A DNA stretch of 64,000 nucleotides, taken from Sciurus carolinensis (lineage: Eukaryota; Chordata; Mammalia; Rodentia; Sciuridae). Shown in pieces: positions 10,454 through 22,599 of the stretch. The position numbers and the translations under genes were made by a program. Where the stretch lies: NCBI RefSeq assembly GCF_902686445.1, contig NW_025920104.1, positions 4,712,001 to 4,776,000 of the forward strand. The letters are read 5' to 3'. How positions within the stretch are numbered: position 1 is the stretch's first letter; every line of letters starts with the position of its first letter. The notes beneath the pieces are model-generated. The model was not told the DNA's origin and ran no database searches. It saw only the letters and a list, made by a program, of their open reading frames with translations.

Positions 10454-13400
10454 TCATCCACTTATCAGCGAGATCATTCTTCCTTTGGTTTTTTGAGATT
10501 GGCTTATCTCACTTAGCATGATATTCTCCAATTTCGTCCATTTGCTTGCAAATGCCATAATTTTATCATTCTTTATGGCTGAGTAATATTCTATTGTATA
10601 TATATGCCACAGTTTCTTTATCCATTCATCAACTGAAGGGCATCTAGGTTGGTTCCACAATCTGGCTATGGTGAATTGAGCAGCAATGAACATTGATGAG
10701 GCTGTATCTCTGTAGTATGCTGATTTTAAGTCCTTTGGGTATAGGCCAAGGAGTGGGATAGCTGGGTCAAATGGTAGTTCCATTCCAAGTTTTTTAAGGA
10801 ATCTCCATACTGCCTTCCAGAGTGGTTGCACTAATTTGCAACCCCACCAGCAATGTATGAGTGTACCTTTTTCCCCACATCCTCGCCAACACCTGTTGTT
10901 GCTTGTGTTCTTGATAATCGCCATTCTGATTGGGGTGAGATGGAATCTTAGGGTGGTTTTGATTTGCATTTCTTTTATTACTAGAGATGTTGAACATTTT
11001 TCCATATGTTTGTTGATTGTAGGTCTTCTTCTGTGAAGTGTCTGTTCATTTCCTTAGACCATTTGTCGATTGGATTATTTGTAGTCTTAGTGTTGAGTTT
11101 TTTGAGTTCTTTATAGATTCTGGAGATTAGTGCTCTATCTGAAGTGTGATTGGCAAAGATTTTCTCCCACTCTGTAGGCTCTTTCTTCACATTGCTGATA
11201 GTTTCTTTTGCTGAGAGAAAGCTTTTTAGTTTGAATCTATCCCAGTTGTTGATTCTTGCTTTTATTTCTTGTGCTATGGGAGTCCTGTTGAGAAAGTCTG
11301 GTCCTAAGCCGAAATGTTGAAGATCTGGACCTACTTTTTCTTCTATAAGATGCAGGGTCTCTGGTCTGATTCTGAGGTCCTTAATCCATTTTGAGTTTAG
11401 TTTTGTGCACGGTGAGAGATATGGGTTTATTTTCATTTTGTTGCATATGGATTTCCAGTTTTCCCAGCACCATTTATTGAAGAGGCTATCTTGTCTCCAT
11501 TGCATATTTTTGGCCCCTTTGTCTAGTATGAGGAAATTATATTTGTTTGGGTTTGTGTCCGTGTCCTCTATTCTGTACCATTGATCTACCTGTCTATTTT
11601 GGTACCAATACCATGTCGTTTTTGTTACTATTGCTTTGTAGTACAGTTGAAGTTCAGGTATTGCAATACCCCCTGCTTCATTTTTCCTGCGAAAGATTGC
11701 TTTAGCAATTCTGGGTTTCTTATTCTTCCAGATGAATTTCATGATTGCTTGTTCTACTTCTGTAAGGTACATCATTGGGATTTTAATTGGAATTGCATTG
11801 AATCTGTATAGCACTTTTGGTAGTATGGCCATTTTGACAATATTAATTCTGCCTATCCAGGAACATGGGAGATCTTTCCATCTTCTAAGGTGTTCCTTAA
11901 TTTCTTTCTTTAGTGTTCTGTAGTTCTCATTGTAGAGGTCTTTCACCTCTTTTGTGAGATTGATTCCCAAGTATTTTATTTTTTTCGAGGCTATTGTGAA
12001 TGGAGTAGTTTTCCTAACTTCTCTTTCTGAAGATTCATCACTTATGTATAAAAATGCATTGGATTTATGAGCATTGATCTTGTATCCTGCTACTTTACTG
12101 AATTCACTTATGAGTTCTAAGAGTTTTCTGGTGGAATTTCCTGGTTCCTCTAGGTATATAATCATATCATCAGCAAATAGGGATAGTTTGAGTTCTTCTT
12201 TTCCAATTCGTATCCCTTTAATTTCTTTGGTCTGTCTAATTGCTCTGGCTAGAGTTTCAAGGACGATATTGAATAGGAGTGGTGAGAGAGGGCATCCCTG
12301 CCTTGTTCCAGATTTTAGGGGGAATACTTTCAGTTTTTCACCATTAAGAATAATATTAGCCATGGGCTTAGCATAGATGGCCTTTACAATGTTAAGGAAC
12401 GTTCCCACTATCCCTATTTTTTCTAGTGTTTTGAGCATGAAGGGGTGCTGTATTTTACGAAATGCTTTTTCTGCATCTATTGAAATAATCATGTGATTCT
12501 TGACTTTAAGTCTGTTGATATGGTGAATTACATTTACTGATTTCCTGATGTTGAACCAACCTTGCATCCCTGGGATGAAACCCACTTGATCATGGTGCAC
12601 TATCTTTTTAATACATTTTTGTATGCGATTTGCTAAAATTTTGTTGAGAATTTTTGCGTCGATGTTCATTAAGGATATTGGTCTGAAATTTTCTTTCCTC
12701 GATGTGTCTCTGTCTGGTTTAGGTATCAGGGTGATATTGGCTTCGTAGAATGAGTTTGGGAGGGTTCCCTCCTCTTCTATTTCATGGAATACTTTGAAAA
12801 GTATTGGAATGAGCTCTTCTTTAAAGGTTTTGTAGAACTCGGCTGAGAAACCATCAGGTCCTGGACTTTTCTTTGTTGGTAGGCTTTTGATGACTTCTTC
12901 TATTTCATTCCTTGAAATTGGTCTATTTAAATTGTGTATGTCCTCCTCGTTTAGTTTAGGCAATTCATAGGTCTCTAGAAACTTGTTGATATCTTCGAAA
13001 TTTTCTATTTTGTTGGAATATAGATTTTCAAAATAGCTTCTAATTATGTTTTGTATTTCAGGTCGTGTCTGTTGTGATATTCCTTGTTCATTCCGAATTT
13101 TAGGTGATTTGGTTTTCTCCTCGTCTTCTCTTTGTTAGTGTGGCTAAAGGTTTATCAATTTTGTTTATTTTTTCGAAGAACCAACTATTTATTTTGTCAA
13201 TTTTTTGTATTGTTTCTTTCGTTTCAATTTCGTTGATTTCAGCTCTGAGTTTAACTATTTCCTGTCTTCTACTACTTTTGGTGTTGGTCTGTTCTTCTTT
13301 TTCTAGGGCTTTGAGCTGTAGTGTTAGGTCATTTATTTTTTGAGTTTTACTTCTTTTATTAAATGCGCTCCATGAAATAAATCTTCCTCTAAGTACCGCT

Positions 13401-14292
13401 TTCATAGTGTCCCAGAGATTTTGATACGATGTTTCTTTGTTCTCGTTTACCTCTAAGAATTTTGTAATTTCCTTCCTAATATCTTCTGTTATCCATTCCT
13501 CATATAATAGCATATTGTTTAATCTCCAGGTGTTGGAGTAATTTCTGTTTTTTGCTCTTTCATTTATTTCTAGTTTCAATCCATTATGGTCTGATAAAAT
13601 ACAAGGAAGTGTCTCTATCTTCTTGTATTTGCTAACATTAGCTTTGTGGCATAATATATGGTCTATTTTAGAGAAGGATCCATGTGCTGCTGAGAAGAAA
13701 GTGTATTCACTCTTCGTTGGATGGTATATTCTATAAATGTCTGTTAGTCTAAATTATTGATTGTGTTATTGAGATCTATGGTTTCTTTGTTCAATTTTTG
13801 TTTGGAAGATCTGTCCAGTGGTGAGAGAGGCATGTTAAAATCACCTAGTATTATTGTATTGTGGTCTATTTGGTTTCTGAGATTGAGAAGGATTTGTTTG
13901 ACATACATGGGTGAGCCACTGTTTGGGGCATAGATATTTATGATTGTTATGTCTTGCTGATTTATGGTTCCCTTAAGCATTATGAAATGTCCTTCTTTAT
14001 CCCTTCTGATTAACTTTGGCTTCAAGTCCACTTTATCTGAAATGAGGATGGATACCCCAACTTTTTTGCTGGGTCCATGTGCATGGTAAGTTTTTTCCCA
14101 TCCTTTCACCTTTAGTTTATGGGTATCTCTTTCTAAGAGACGAGTCTCTTGCAGGCAACATATTGTTGGATGTTTCTTTTTTATCCAATCTGCCAGTCTA
14201 TGTCTTTTGATTGATGAATTCAGGCCGTTAATATTCAGGGTTATTATTGAGATATGATTTGTATTCCTGGTCATTTGACTCATTTTATTCAT
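10454..14292 (-). pseudogene. L1 ORF2: endonuclease-reverse transcriptase, broken
   Basis: In L1 order: an apurinic-type endonuclease at 14292-13744 (motifs ITLNINGLN and CLQETRL near the start, IINIYAPN and ILGDFN further on); a linker at 13579-13100; then the reverse transcriptase core and C-terminus at 12963-10981, with the [13 protein letters not shown] region, [14 protein letters not shown] and the catalytic FADD; and a cysteine-rich tail at 11005-10454 with [18 protein letters not shown]. The pieces lie in different phases, so at least three frameshifts or stops interrupt it. In life this protein nicks DNA and copies L1 RNA at the break. This copy cannot make it whole. Confidence 0.93.
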
Positions 14293-14343
14293 TTATTTGC
14301 TTATTTTTGACACAACTTGGTTCCTCTTTATTTGAGAGTTCCT

Positions 14344-15358
14344 TTAGGATATCTCCTCCCTTTGCTGATTTGCTTCTTTGTTTTTCATATCTTCTTCATG
14401 GAATATTTTGCTGAGAATGTTCTGTAATGCTGGCTTTCTTTTTGTATATTCTTTTAGCTTTTGTTTATCATGGAAGGATTTTATTTTGTCGTCAAATCTG
14501 AAGGTAAGTTTTGCTGGGTATAAGATTCTTGGTTGGCATCCATTTTCTTTTAGGGCTTGAAAAATGTTATTCCAGGCCCTTCTAGCTTTTAGGGTCTGGA
14601 TTGAAAAATCTGCTGATATCCGTATTGGCTTCCCCCTGAATGTAATTTGGTTCTTTTCTCTCACAGCCTTTAAGATTCTGTCTTTATTTTGTATGTTAGG
14701 TATTTTCATTATAATGTGCCTTGGTGTGGGTCTGTTGTAATTTTGTGTATTTGGAGTCCTGTAAGCCTCTTGAACTTGATTTTCCATTTCGTTCTTCAGA
14801 TTTGGGAAATTTTCTGAAATTATCTCATTGAATAGGTTGTGCATTCCTTTGGTTTGTTTCTCTAAGCCTTCCTCAATCCCAATAATTCTCAAATTTGTCC
14901 TTTTCATGATATCCCATAGTTCTTGGAGATTCTGTTCATGATTTCTTACCATCTTCTCTGTTTGTTCGACTTTGTTTTCGAGGTTAAATATTTTGTCTTC
15001 AATATCTGAGGTTCTGTCTTCCAGGTGTTCTATCCTATTGGTTGTGCTTTCTATGGAGTTCTTAATTTGGTTTATTGTTTCCTTCATTTCAAGGATTTCT
15101 GTTTGGTTTTTTTTTCAATATCTCTAACTCTTTATTGAAATGGTCTTTTGCTTCCTGTATTTGCTCTTTTAACTGTCTATTGGTGTGTTCATTCAATGCC
15201 TGCATTTGCTCTTTCATCTCATCGTTTGCTTCCCTAATCATTTTAATTATGTACATTCTGAACTCCCTTTCTGACATTTCTTCTGCCATGCTGTCATTGG
15301 ATTTTATTGATATAACATCCAGATTTGTTTGAGGCATTTTCTTCCCTTGTTTTCTCAT
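14344..15358 (-). pseudogene. L1 ORF1: RNA-binding protein, frameshifted
   Basis: The first frame (15358-15089) gives an acidic/basic helical N-terminus. The second (15087-14344) gives the heptad-rich coiled coil (NRIEHLEDRTSDIEDKIFNL), an RRM-like core (NLRIIGIEEG) and the C-terminal domain (ARRAWNNIFQALKENG). The break falls at a homopolymer of T around 15107-15114 on the plus strand, so a single-base slip is likely. ORF1 protein forms trimers that coat L1 RNA. The start is the Met at 15358. Confidence 0.9.
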
Positions 15359-16475
15359 ATTGTTCAGGTATCAGTGGACTGCAGAGATGTTGCAGATTTC
15401 CTCTATTGGCTTATAATGTCCCTGAAGATTGCTAGTGTATCCCCTCTTATCCTTCAGTAGCCTGAAGTCTTAGAGGAAGTTGATACTTCAGTGTTCCCCT
15501 AGGTAGCTGCCTCTCTAGGGGTGGTGGTCTTCAGGTGGGGTATATTCCCTGCTAGAGGGCAGAGGTGCCTCTACTTGTTGACCAGTGGTCATCCAAAGGG
15601 GAACTAGACTGCGGGCTGAGGCAATGCCTGTTTGGGCCTGTGTCTCTGGTTTTACCGTCTCTGTGGGAAAACCTCACTCGGCGGGGAAGACCCACCCGGT
15701 GGGGAGGTCTCGCTAGTCCGTTCCCCTCCTAGAGGTTCCCCTCAGTCCACAACTACCTGCCTGGGCAGGGCAGCTTCCCAAGCAACGTTTCCAGGGGCCT
15801 GGACCTACCTCCTGGGCTTGGGAGCCCTGCCCTTTGCAGACGAGTCTCCTTAGGTGGCCCCTCCTCAGAGAAGCTGCCCGAAGTCCTGGAACCTTCGCTC
15901 CACCCCTCAGCTGGTCTCTGTGTAGCTCTCCTGGGCCTGGGAGCCTCACCCTTCGTAGACGAGTCTCCTTAGGTTGTCCCTTCTTAGAGAAGCTGCCCAA
16001 AGTCCTGGAACCTTCACTTCGCCCCTCAGCTTGTCTTTGTGTAGTTCATTCAAGAAAAGGTGCCTAGGTCCCTGGACCGGACCTTGCTATGCACCTAATT
16101 GCCTGGCTATGCGACCCGCCCTCTGACCAGTCACTTGGAGCCTCGTACATATGTTCCAAGCCCCAGTGACCCGTCGCTCGTCTCTTCCTCCAGACAGCCA
16201 CCTGGTGCTCTGTGTCGGGGCTTGGAGACCAAGCCACTCACTGCGTACCTCCACCTCCTCTGGGCAGTCCCCTCCTCATTGCTCAGGCTGTTGCTGGATC
16301 CAAACAACTCGCCGCCTGGGCAGGGCAGCCTTCGCAGGCAACGTTCTCTTTCTCTGGCAGCCACTCTTTCTCTGGCAGCCGCTGGAGCCCTGGCAGATCG
16401 CTTCAAAACCAAGCGGTGTGTCGCACAACCTCCTTTGCAAAGTTCCCCGCTTTCCGAGTTCACTGCTCCAGCGGG
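15359..16475 (-). promoter_or_regulatory. L1 5' UTR / internal promoter region
   Basis: GC-rich, non-coding, about 1.1 kb upstream of ORF1, as expected for the sense promoter of a full-length L1. It contains a tandem pair of about 119-bp units (15809-15927 and 15928-16046), each carrying GACGAGTCTCCTTAGGT. Tandem promoter units are known in rodent L1s. The 5' end is set by the target duplication at 16476. Confidence 0.8.
15809..16046 (-). repeat. 119-bp tandem units in the L1 5' UTR
   Basis: Two copies offset by exactly 119 bp share the GACGAGTCTCCTTAGGT and AGAGAAGCTGCCC stretches, with scattered substitutions. Confidence 0.85.
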
Positions 16476-16487
16476 ACATTAAGTCTT

Positions 16488-16760
16488 AACATGCTAGATA
16501 GCTATTGGTTCATCAGTCAGCTTGCAAGTGTTCTCCTCTGCTATTGGTTCCTTCCAGCCCACAAGATTCCAATATCTGGGAGAAGCTACATGCCATCTTT
16601 CTCTTTTTTCCTTTCTTTTCACCCTGGAGCGGATGTGTTAGTTGTCCGCATAATAAAGTCTCTTGCGTGAGACCTCGTGTCCACCGTGCATTTTTCTGAG
16701 AGCTATTGGCGAGCCACAACTGAGAAAAGTGAGTGGGCGGCAGTTCAGCAGGAGTGTGCA
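16488..16760 (+). other. LTR-like or promoter-like sequence
   Basis: Two CTATTGGTTC elements (inverted CCAAT boxes) near 16501 and 16543 are followed by AATAAAGTCTCTTGCGTGAG near 16652 and then GTGTCCACCGTGC. This arrangement of CCAAT boxes then a polyadenylation signal resembles the 3' half of an old LTR. The start and target duplication were not found, so the identity is uncertain. Confidence 0.3.
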
Positions 16761-17192
16761 GTGGTGGCTAGAATCACCATGGGTCCCAAGCTGCCTTACA
16801 GTGCCTGCAAAAGAACTGAAGGAAGGGCTGTATGGCTGCAGGTACTGGAGTGGCCAGTCTTGCCTGAGAAGATACATGCTGCACCTAGGTCTCTTACCAG
16901 CTCCCCTGCAGGATACCTCCTCATCCTGACTGGTGTCTCTGAGAGGTTCAAGGTTCCCCTAGTGATGTGTGAGGCTGGGCACATCCTCAAGGAAGCCGGA
17001 TACAGCCCTATCCTCCCAAGAGTTCTCCATGAGTGCATACCATGTGCTCAAGAGAATGTTGTTTTCGTGTGGCCACTGAACAGGCCACACCCTCAGACTC
17101 TGGGGAGGGGTGAACCAGATGAACATCTGGGTACCAGGAGAGCTTCCCTGGTCTGCAGGGTCATTGTAGGTAGACTGGAGTGGAAGGGGTAG
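16677..17192 (+). other. 171-codon open frame of unknown status
   Basis: An open frame of 171 codons that begins inside the LTR-like patch. No domain, signal peptide or membrane span is evident, and the product is not recognised. Overlapping frames of up to 88 codons on both strands make a chance frame quite possible. A fragment of an old pseudogene is the main alternative. Confidence 0.15.
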
Positions 17193-17866
17193 GGATTGTG
17201 GCATGAGGCACTCTCATAGGCACTCCTGCTTCCCCTGGGTTCCCAGGGGTCATAGGCAGAAAGAAAAGGGCCCTGGCCAACTGCCCCATCAGTTCAAAAC
17301 TCAGCAGGAAGGGATTCAGTCCAAAGGATCTGATTGACTCCCACAACTGGGGAGAAGCCAAGACAGGCAGGAATGGCTCCTCTGGGGTGCAACAGCAGTT
17401 CTCCTAGTGTTCTGTTTCCTCCCTTTTTAAGTCCTTTTCTCCTGTTCCCCAGAATTACCTGAACAATGTCCTCAGAACTCAAACCCCAAAGAGAGAAAGG
17501 GAGTTGCACCTCCACAGGCCCATGGGTATGGTTCAGTTCTCAGGGCTAATGAGGCAGTTGTGAGGTGGAGGCTGAGGTGGAGTGATAAGTGTACCTTGGC
17601 ACCCTCCTGAATGCTCCTTGCCAGGCCCATGGGAGTGACTGAGGGTGCAAGGCCATCTCTGGGCAGTTGCTGGCTCAAGGGCAGATGTGAGGGAGATTTA
17701 GAACTGCATGAGCAGCCAAGGCAGGATGGTGAAGGAGAAAATCAGGGGCAGGTTCAAGTTCAGACAGCAAGAATAAAGATGATTCACCAAGAAGGTCAAC
17801 TGCCTAGCTGACCAAAGTGCTTGTGGACATGAGGGTGGAATCCAACAGAAAGACCAAGATTCATGG
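17193..17866. other. Unannotated sequence, no gene seen
   Basis: Mixed-composition DNA with only short frames. No element ends or repeats recognised. Confidence 0.5.
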
Positions 17867-18274
17867 TGTTATGGTTTGTATGTGAGGTGTTCCCCAAAAG
17901 CTCACATTTGAGATAATGCAAGAAGGTTCAGAGGAGAAATGATTGGGTTAATTAAGAGTCTTAACCCAATTAGTGAATTCATCCCTGATGGGATTAATTG
18001 ATACGGTAAGGTATGGTTGGATCAGGTGGGAATTGGGGCATGGCTATGAGGTATATATTTTGAATCTGGAGAGTAGAGTCTCTCTCTGATTCCTGATGAT
18101 GCAAGCTGCTTTCCTCTGCCACACTCTTGCATCATGATGTTTTGCCTCACCTTGGACCCTGAGGAATGGAGCTGCCCTTCTATGGAGTCTTGAGTTCTCA
18201 AATAAGACTTTCTTCCTCTGCAATTGTGCTGGTCAGATTATTTAGTCACAGCAGCAAACAAGCTGACTAGAACA
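17867..18274 (+). mobile_element. MaLR-type solo LTR (MST-like)
   Basis: A 408-bp LTR starting TGTTATGGTTTG and ending AGCTGACTAGAACA, with internal stretches (AAGCTCACATTTGAGA, GAGAAATGATTGGGTTAAT, GTATATATTTTG, AATAAGACTTTC as a decayed polyA signal) that match the mammalian MaLR style. Perfect 5-bp duplications CATGG flank it at 17862-17866 and 18275-18279, the size typical of this class. It is a solo LTR, the result of recombination between the LTRs of an old non-autonomous element. Confidence 0.85.
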
Positions 18275-21176
18275 CATGGGCTTGGTAGTATCAGTGAAGA
18301 ATGTGGGGAGTGTGGAGGGGGATGTGATAGAAAGAGAAAAAAGTCTCTGAAGAGAACAAGTCAGTAATTTTTCTGTTGACTTCCCTGCTCTTGGCAGGAG
18401 TCTGTTACTTTGTAATCTTTGCTTTGCAATAACATGCTGCTTGTTTGTTACATTTGTGCCCTGTTTTTCAATTCTCTGCTGAGTGTACCCTCAGTACCAA
18501 AGGCAGGAAGATCCCCTGAGCCCTGGTGTTTGGGGCCAGAATAAATAACACAATACCCCCACCCCCACCCCCACCTAAAAACAGGAGTTGAATGCAGAGT
18601 TTGGAGGCCACAGTCAAGGGAAGTCAAAGGTGCAGGGCCTCTGGGAAGTGTTTTCACATGGACTCAGAGACAGTATGGGTGGTCAAGCAAAATGTTTATA
18701 ATCAGTAACTTCTGGCCTAGGATAAATTATATGTTTAGTAAATGGCAAACAAAAAAGTAACCAATTTTATAACAATGAATTAGAATAATAAAATGTGTTG
18801 AACTCATTTCAATTTAATAGTGTGGGTACTTGGATGGTTTATCTTCTAAATTCATTGATGATTAATGCAACCAAGTGTCTGGGCTTCCCAGGAAAGTCTT
18901 CCTTCTGAGTGAGAAATTTACAGATACTGATTCCCCACCTGTTCTTCACTAAGTCAGGGTGGCTCCAGCAATAGGCTGGGTCAGTGATTGACCTGACCTG
19001 CCTCACCCCAGCTCTGTCTTTCTGTTTTCACTTTCCATTCCTTGAAAAGAAGCCTAAAGATAGAAGACCTGAAAAATGTTCTCTTGTAAAAAGAAAATGA
19101 AGAGAAGCAAAAAGAAAACAAACATCCATTCATGAAATTATATTTCCCAGGGTTATTCAAAGTGTAACTATGTTACCTAAGTAACTTATCTCTGCATATC
19201 CAACTTATTTTAGGTAGAGATTTTATCATAGTAAAGAAGATGATAATATGTCACTATCAGTATCAATGTGATCCTTCCACATCTCAGTTGGGACATTGCT
19301 GCTAGTCTCTGTATACAAATAGAATGCTCAAAAATGAAAGTCAATTACTTCATACAGAAGACAGAGAACTAGTGTGTAAAAGGAAACTAACAAAATTATA
19401 CAAGGCTATTCTCCCTGTGCCAAAGGCTCAGCCTTTGGATATGAATCCACTGAGCCAGGGCTAGCACATATAAACACTGCTTCCTGCTGCCATCCCTGGT
19501 ATCTCGTGTCTCTGTCCAAATATCCTACAACAATTTCAGTTGGGCCACTACCCATCACTGTCCTGAAACAGCATTTGTTTGAACTCCCAATCACAGCAAC
19601 TCAAACCTTAACCTAATTATAACAAGCTTCCAGGAGTCAGTCCTTGACACCTTGGTGTATTAAGGATTTCATCAACAGGTACAGGCCTTGCATTCAGATC
19701 CTTCCTGAGTGCACACTGCTCGTCTGTCTCTGCCCAAGGGTTTTGCATGAGCCTTGCACACATTTCTTGCCCAACAGACTTGGACTCCCTTTTAGGGTCA
19801 GCTCCAGTCCCCCAAATCTCACATCTTCCAAGACACTGCATCATATATTTTTGGACAATGGGGGTAGACTGGTGCACCCCTCAAAGGACAGTCCTCAGTT
19901 CTGGTCAGAGGCATCCCCTTGCCAAGGCCTGCAGGAGGGGAACAGGGCTAGTGAAGCATGGCAATGGGAGGGAGGTTGACCAGATCAAGCTTCTTCTTTC
20001 CTGAGGCCCCATTCAGGCCCCACATCTCCGGCCCCATGTGGACTGACCACAGCTTGGATTCTTTGCAGAGTTCAAAATGTGCTCTTCATGCTCTGCATGT
20101 CTGCCACCTCTTCCCAGGTCTGGCTGGTGCCCACATGTGGAAAGGATGGGCACCATGGGATGATCCAGGCAGGAATCTTGGGTGGGCTGTAGGGAGCAGA
20201 CCTGGCATGAGCCTTGGAAGAGCCCCTGTGGTGCAGAAAGTAGAACCTTTCTGAGTACAGATGTTGGGTTGCAGCTTGGAGAACTGCACCAAGAAAGGTA
20301 GGAGCACTGGACAGTGTCTGCTGCAGTCAGGGATCCCAGCAACCCTCTGGCCTCTGGTCTTCCTTCACCCAACACCTACTCAGTGAATGGTCCAAGAAAC
20401 ATTTCTTTCCAAATTTAAGGGTCTCATCCAACCTGCACCCAGCCCTGTACTCCCACATAGCTGCTGGTACAGTGAAGGAGGAAACTGGGATCCTGAGAGG
20501 TCTCTGTCTGCCCTCTGGAAGCTCTGGAGTCTTTTAGTTGAGGGGCAGACAAGTCATTCTGTGAATCAAAGGACACTTGGGTTCCAGCAGGGGAGAAACT
20601 GAGCAAGCCAAATCCACAGCCAAGGAACACAGGCAGGCTGAGGTCCCTGCCTTTGGAATGTCATGTCCACAACCTCACTTGCAGGAGTGTTCTGTGGAAT
20701 TGAGTTAGGTGGCAGTGAGTAAGATGTTCTGTCTGAAATTCCAACAACAGCAAGCCACCTCAGTTCCCAGGTGGGGGAGCTCCTTCTTTAGTAAGGGTGC
20801 TCTGCAGTAAGAGCATTGGTCCAGAAATCATGTCTGTCTTTCTAGGAGGACTGGTGTTTGCAGAAACTGTGTGTCTGCTATGAAAAGGGTGTATGCATGT
20901 GAAGTCAGGTGGACCCCATCTGGAAGCCCAGGACATCTGGTGTACCAGAGGTCAAACAAGGAGTGAGAGGAAAGTTCTAGGCACCTTGAGAAGAGATGAG
21001 GGGAAACATCATGACTGGGGTAGGCCTGTGAATGAGTGCAGGGGAGAAGGAAGGCTCAGGCCCAGTAGATGGTTGCAGACAGCACTGAGCTTGGTGTTTT
21101 GCACACAGCTCCTGTGACTAAGGATGCAATCAATGGGGTTTTCAGAAGGAAATCTATGTGGTTGTGATGTAGGTCT
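18275..21176. other. Unannotated sequence, no gene seen
   Basis: About 2.9 kb with frames no longer than about 120 codons, overlapping on both strands (for example 19644-19979 and 20375-20013), none recognisable. A short CCCCCA simple repeat lies at 18556-18575. There is no clear mobile element end until the AGGTCT duplication before ERV2. Confidence 0.5.
18556..18575. repeat. CCCCCA simple repeat
   Basis: About three tandem hexamers, CCCCCACCCCCACCCCCACC. Confidence 0.9.
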
Positions 21177-21539
21177 TGTCGGGGTTTCGGCCGGACCCCT
21201 GGCCCTAGGTGGAGCCTGGCCAAGATGGCGCCTGGCAAGCTGCCAGTGCAGTTGAAAAACTGCTATTCTGCACGTATACAACTAACTTCACCTTGAGGAA
21301 TTCTCAGTAATTGGTCAGGGCCTCTGCATGATTCTTGCGTGATTTTTAGGTGCTTCAAGTTATACCCATATACGTCTATCTTCTCCCCACATATCATGAA
21401 TATTCTAATTAGTTGATATAACCTATATAAGTGACAATAACTTCCCAAAAGGGGAAGAAATAAAAAGAAGAAAAAGCTGTTAATAGGGAAGTTTGCCACC
21501 CATCACGTCTCCGGGTCGTTCTTGCTGGCGGGAGCGACA
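21177..21539 (+). repeat. ERV2 5' LTR
   Basis: TGTCGGGGTTTC to GCGGGAGCGACA. TATATAA at 21424-21430 and AATAAA at 21459-21464 are very close together, giving a short R. The GCCAAGATGGCGCCTGGCA stretch near 21218-21236 carries a YY1-like AAGATGGC motif. Confidence 0.95.
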
Positions 21540-21541
21540 AG

Positions 21542-21559
21542 TGGTGCTGAACCCCGGGA
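21542..21559 (+). other. ERV2 primer binding site, tRNA-Phe type
   Basis: TGGTGCTGAACCCCGGGA, two bases after the LTR. Two mismatches to the tRNA-Phe site that ERV3 has perfectly at 45036-45053. tRNA-Phe priming is characteristic of IAP elements. Confidence 0.85.
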
Positions 21560-21713
21560 ATCTTACGTGCCGCGGAGAGGTGAGTGAGGTGAGCAACGGA
21601 TCGGTGAAAGTGTGCACCCAGATCTGTCAGTGGACAGGGAGGTTTCCTAGAGACGATAATATTGTGATTGTGATAAAGTTCCTAGGAACGAGAGGTGAAA
21701 GTTTCCTCAAAAA
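21560..21713 (+). other. ERV2 leader with splice-donor-like site
   Basis: A short 154-bp leader. GAGAGGTGAGTGAGG, with GT at 21580-21581, fits a donor consensus. Much shorter than the ERV3 leader and lacking the tandem repeat found there. Confidence 0.5.
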
Positions 21714-22251
21714 ATGGGGAACGAGGTTGCTAGATATAGAATGGAAGGTCCCTTGAAAGAAATTCTTAAAGCTAACGGCACTTCCTTAAAGACAAACTGC
21801 TTGGGCATTTTTAAAGCAGGTAGAGGAGATTTCACCTTGGTTTCTGGAAGAAGGATTGTTAACTATCCCACAGTGGGAACACCCGGGGGAAGATTTAAAG
21901 CGCTGTCCGGTAACGCTCCCAGGGATGTTAGCAGTTTGGTCATTAGTCAGAACTTGTTTGCGTTCCCCTCGGGAGGCTTTACAAAAGGCAGTTGCGCAGG
22001 GAGAGGAAGTATTGAAAAAGGTAAAAGAAGAGTCACAAAAGGGCTCTGTTAGCGCTCAGTCAGATTCTGATGAGAGCGAAGAGGGACTCTCAGAGATGGA
22101 GTTAAATAAAATTAGTAAAGAAACAAAGTGTTCTCAAGCTGGTTCAATTAGTCAACAGGCATTAAGGGAATTGGAGGGCATAGGGCAGCAGCTAGAAGAC
22201 AAAAAAAAGGCGTTACAAAAAAAAAAAAAAAGAGTTACTCAAAAGAGTTGA
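21714..22251 (+). pseudogene. gag: ERV2 Gag N-terminal fragment, frameshifted
   Basis: Begins MGNEVARYRMEGPLKEIL, aligning by eye with the Gag start of ERV3 (MGSETSKFRMQQPLRELL). A glycine at position 2 suggests myristoylation. The phase changes between about 21800 and 21860, and the second frame runs to 22251 with an acidic stretch (SAQSDSDESEEGLSEMEL) that also has a counterpart in ERV3. It ends in lysine codons from an A-rich tract, followed by the foreign module. Capsid and nucleocapsid are absent, so no particle could form from this copy alone. Confidence 0.85.
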
Positions 22252-22280
22252 GCTTACAAAAATATGCAGTGGCGCAGTGG

Positions 22281-22321
<41 letters not shown>
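22281..22321 (+). repeat. A41 homopolymer in ERV2
   Basis: About 41 consecutive A residues near the junction of the gag fragment and the shared module. A second run of 30 A lies at 22600-22629 within the module, where ERV1 has only short A runs. Length is likely variable and prone to sequencing error. Confidence 0.9.
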
Positions 22322-22324
<3 letters not shown>

Positions 22325-22385
22325 AGAAAGTACAAATAAAACCACAAACAGAGCACAAAGAGAAAAATCAGTTTAGGGGAGGGTC

Positions 22386-22599
22386 CCCCTAAGCAGAGAG
22401 CTCAGCAGCTCCATTCCTTAAAAGTAGTAAAAAATAATGTTTTCTGATTTTCTGCATTCAAACCTAACCTGATTTCTCAACCAGGCAAAAAAAGGGTTAA
22501 AAAGTCCTGGGTGATCCTCCCTCCCCCTGCCACTTTGGAATGTAACTACAGCGTCTCAAGGAGAAAAGGGGGGTAACCTAAAGATAAGAAGAAAAGAAG

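Larger units (their letters stand above)
10165..16475 (-). mobile_element. Full-length LINE-1 (L1), minus strand, decayed
   Basis: All parts of an L1 are in order on the minus strand: GC-rich 5' UTR, ORF1, ORF2, a G-rich 3' UTR and an A tail (seen as T and A/T-rich sequence at 10165-10210). Flanking 12-bp target duplications with one mismatch lie at 10153-10164 and 16476-16487. The implied nick site reads TCTT/AA, a good variant of the L1 endonuclease target. Frameshifts and stops in both ORFs show it is inactive. It splits older sequence that once ran from 10152 directly to 16488. Confidence 0.92.

Noticed and set aside
11581..15332. Plus-strand frames across the LINE-1 (for example 12074-12376 and 15075-15332)
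   Set aside because: Antisense shadows of L1 ORF1 and ORF2.
15632..16489. Overlapping frames of 70-150 codons in the L1 5' UTR
   Set aside because: GC-rich sequence with few stops; frames overlap on both strands and match no known protein.
21263..21499. 78-codon minus-strand frame in the ERV2 5' LTR, repeated at 25377-25613
   Set aside because: Antisense frame in an LTR; its duplication only reflects the LTR pair.
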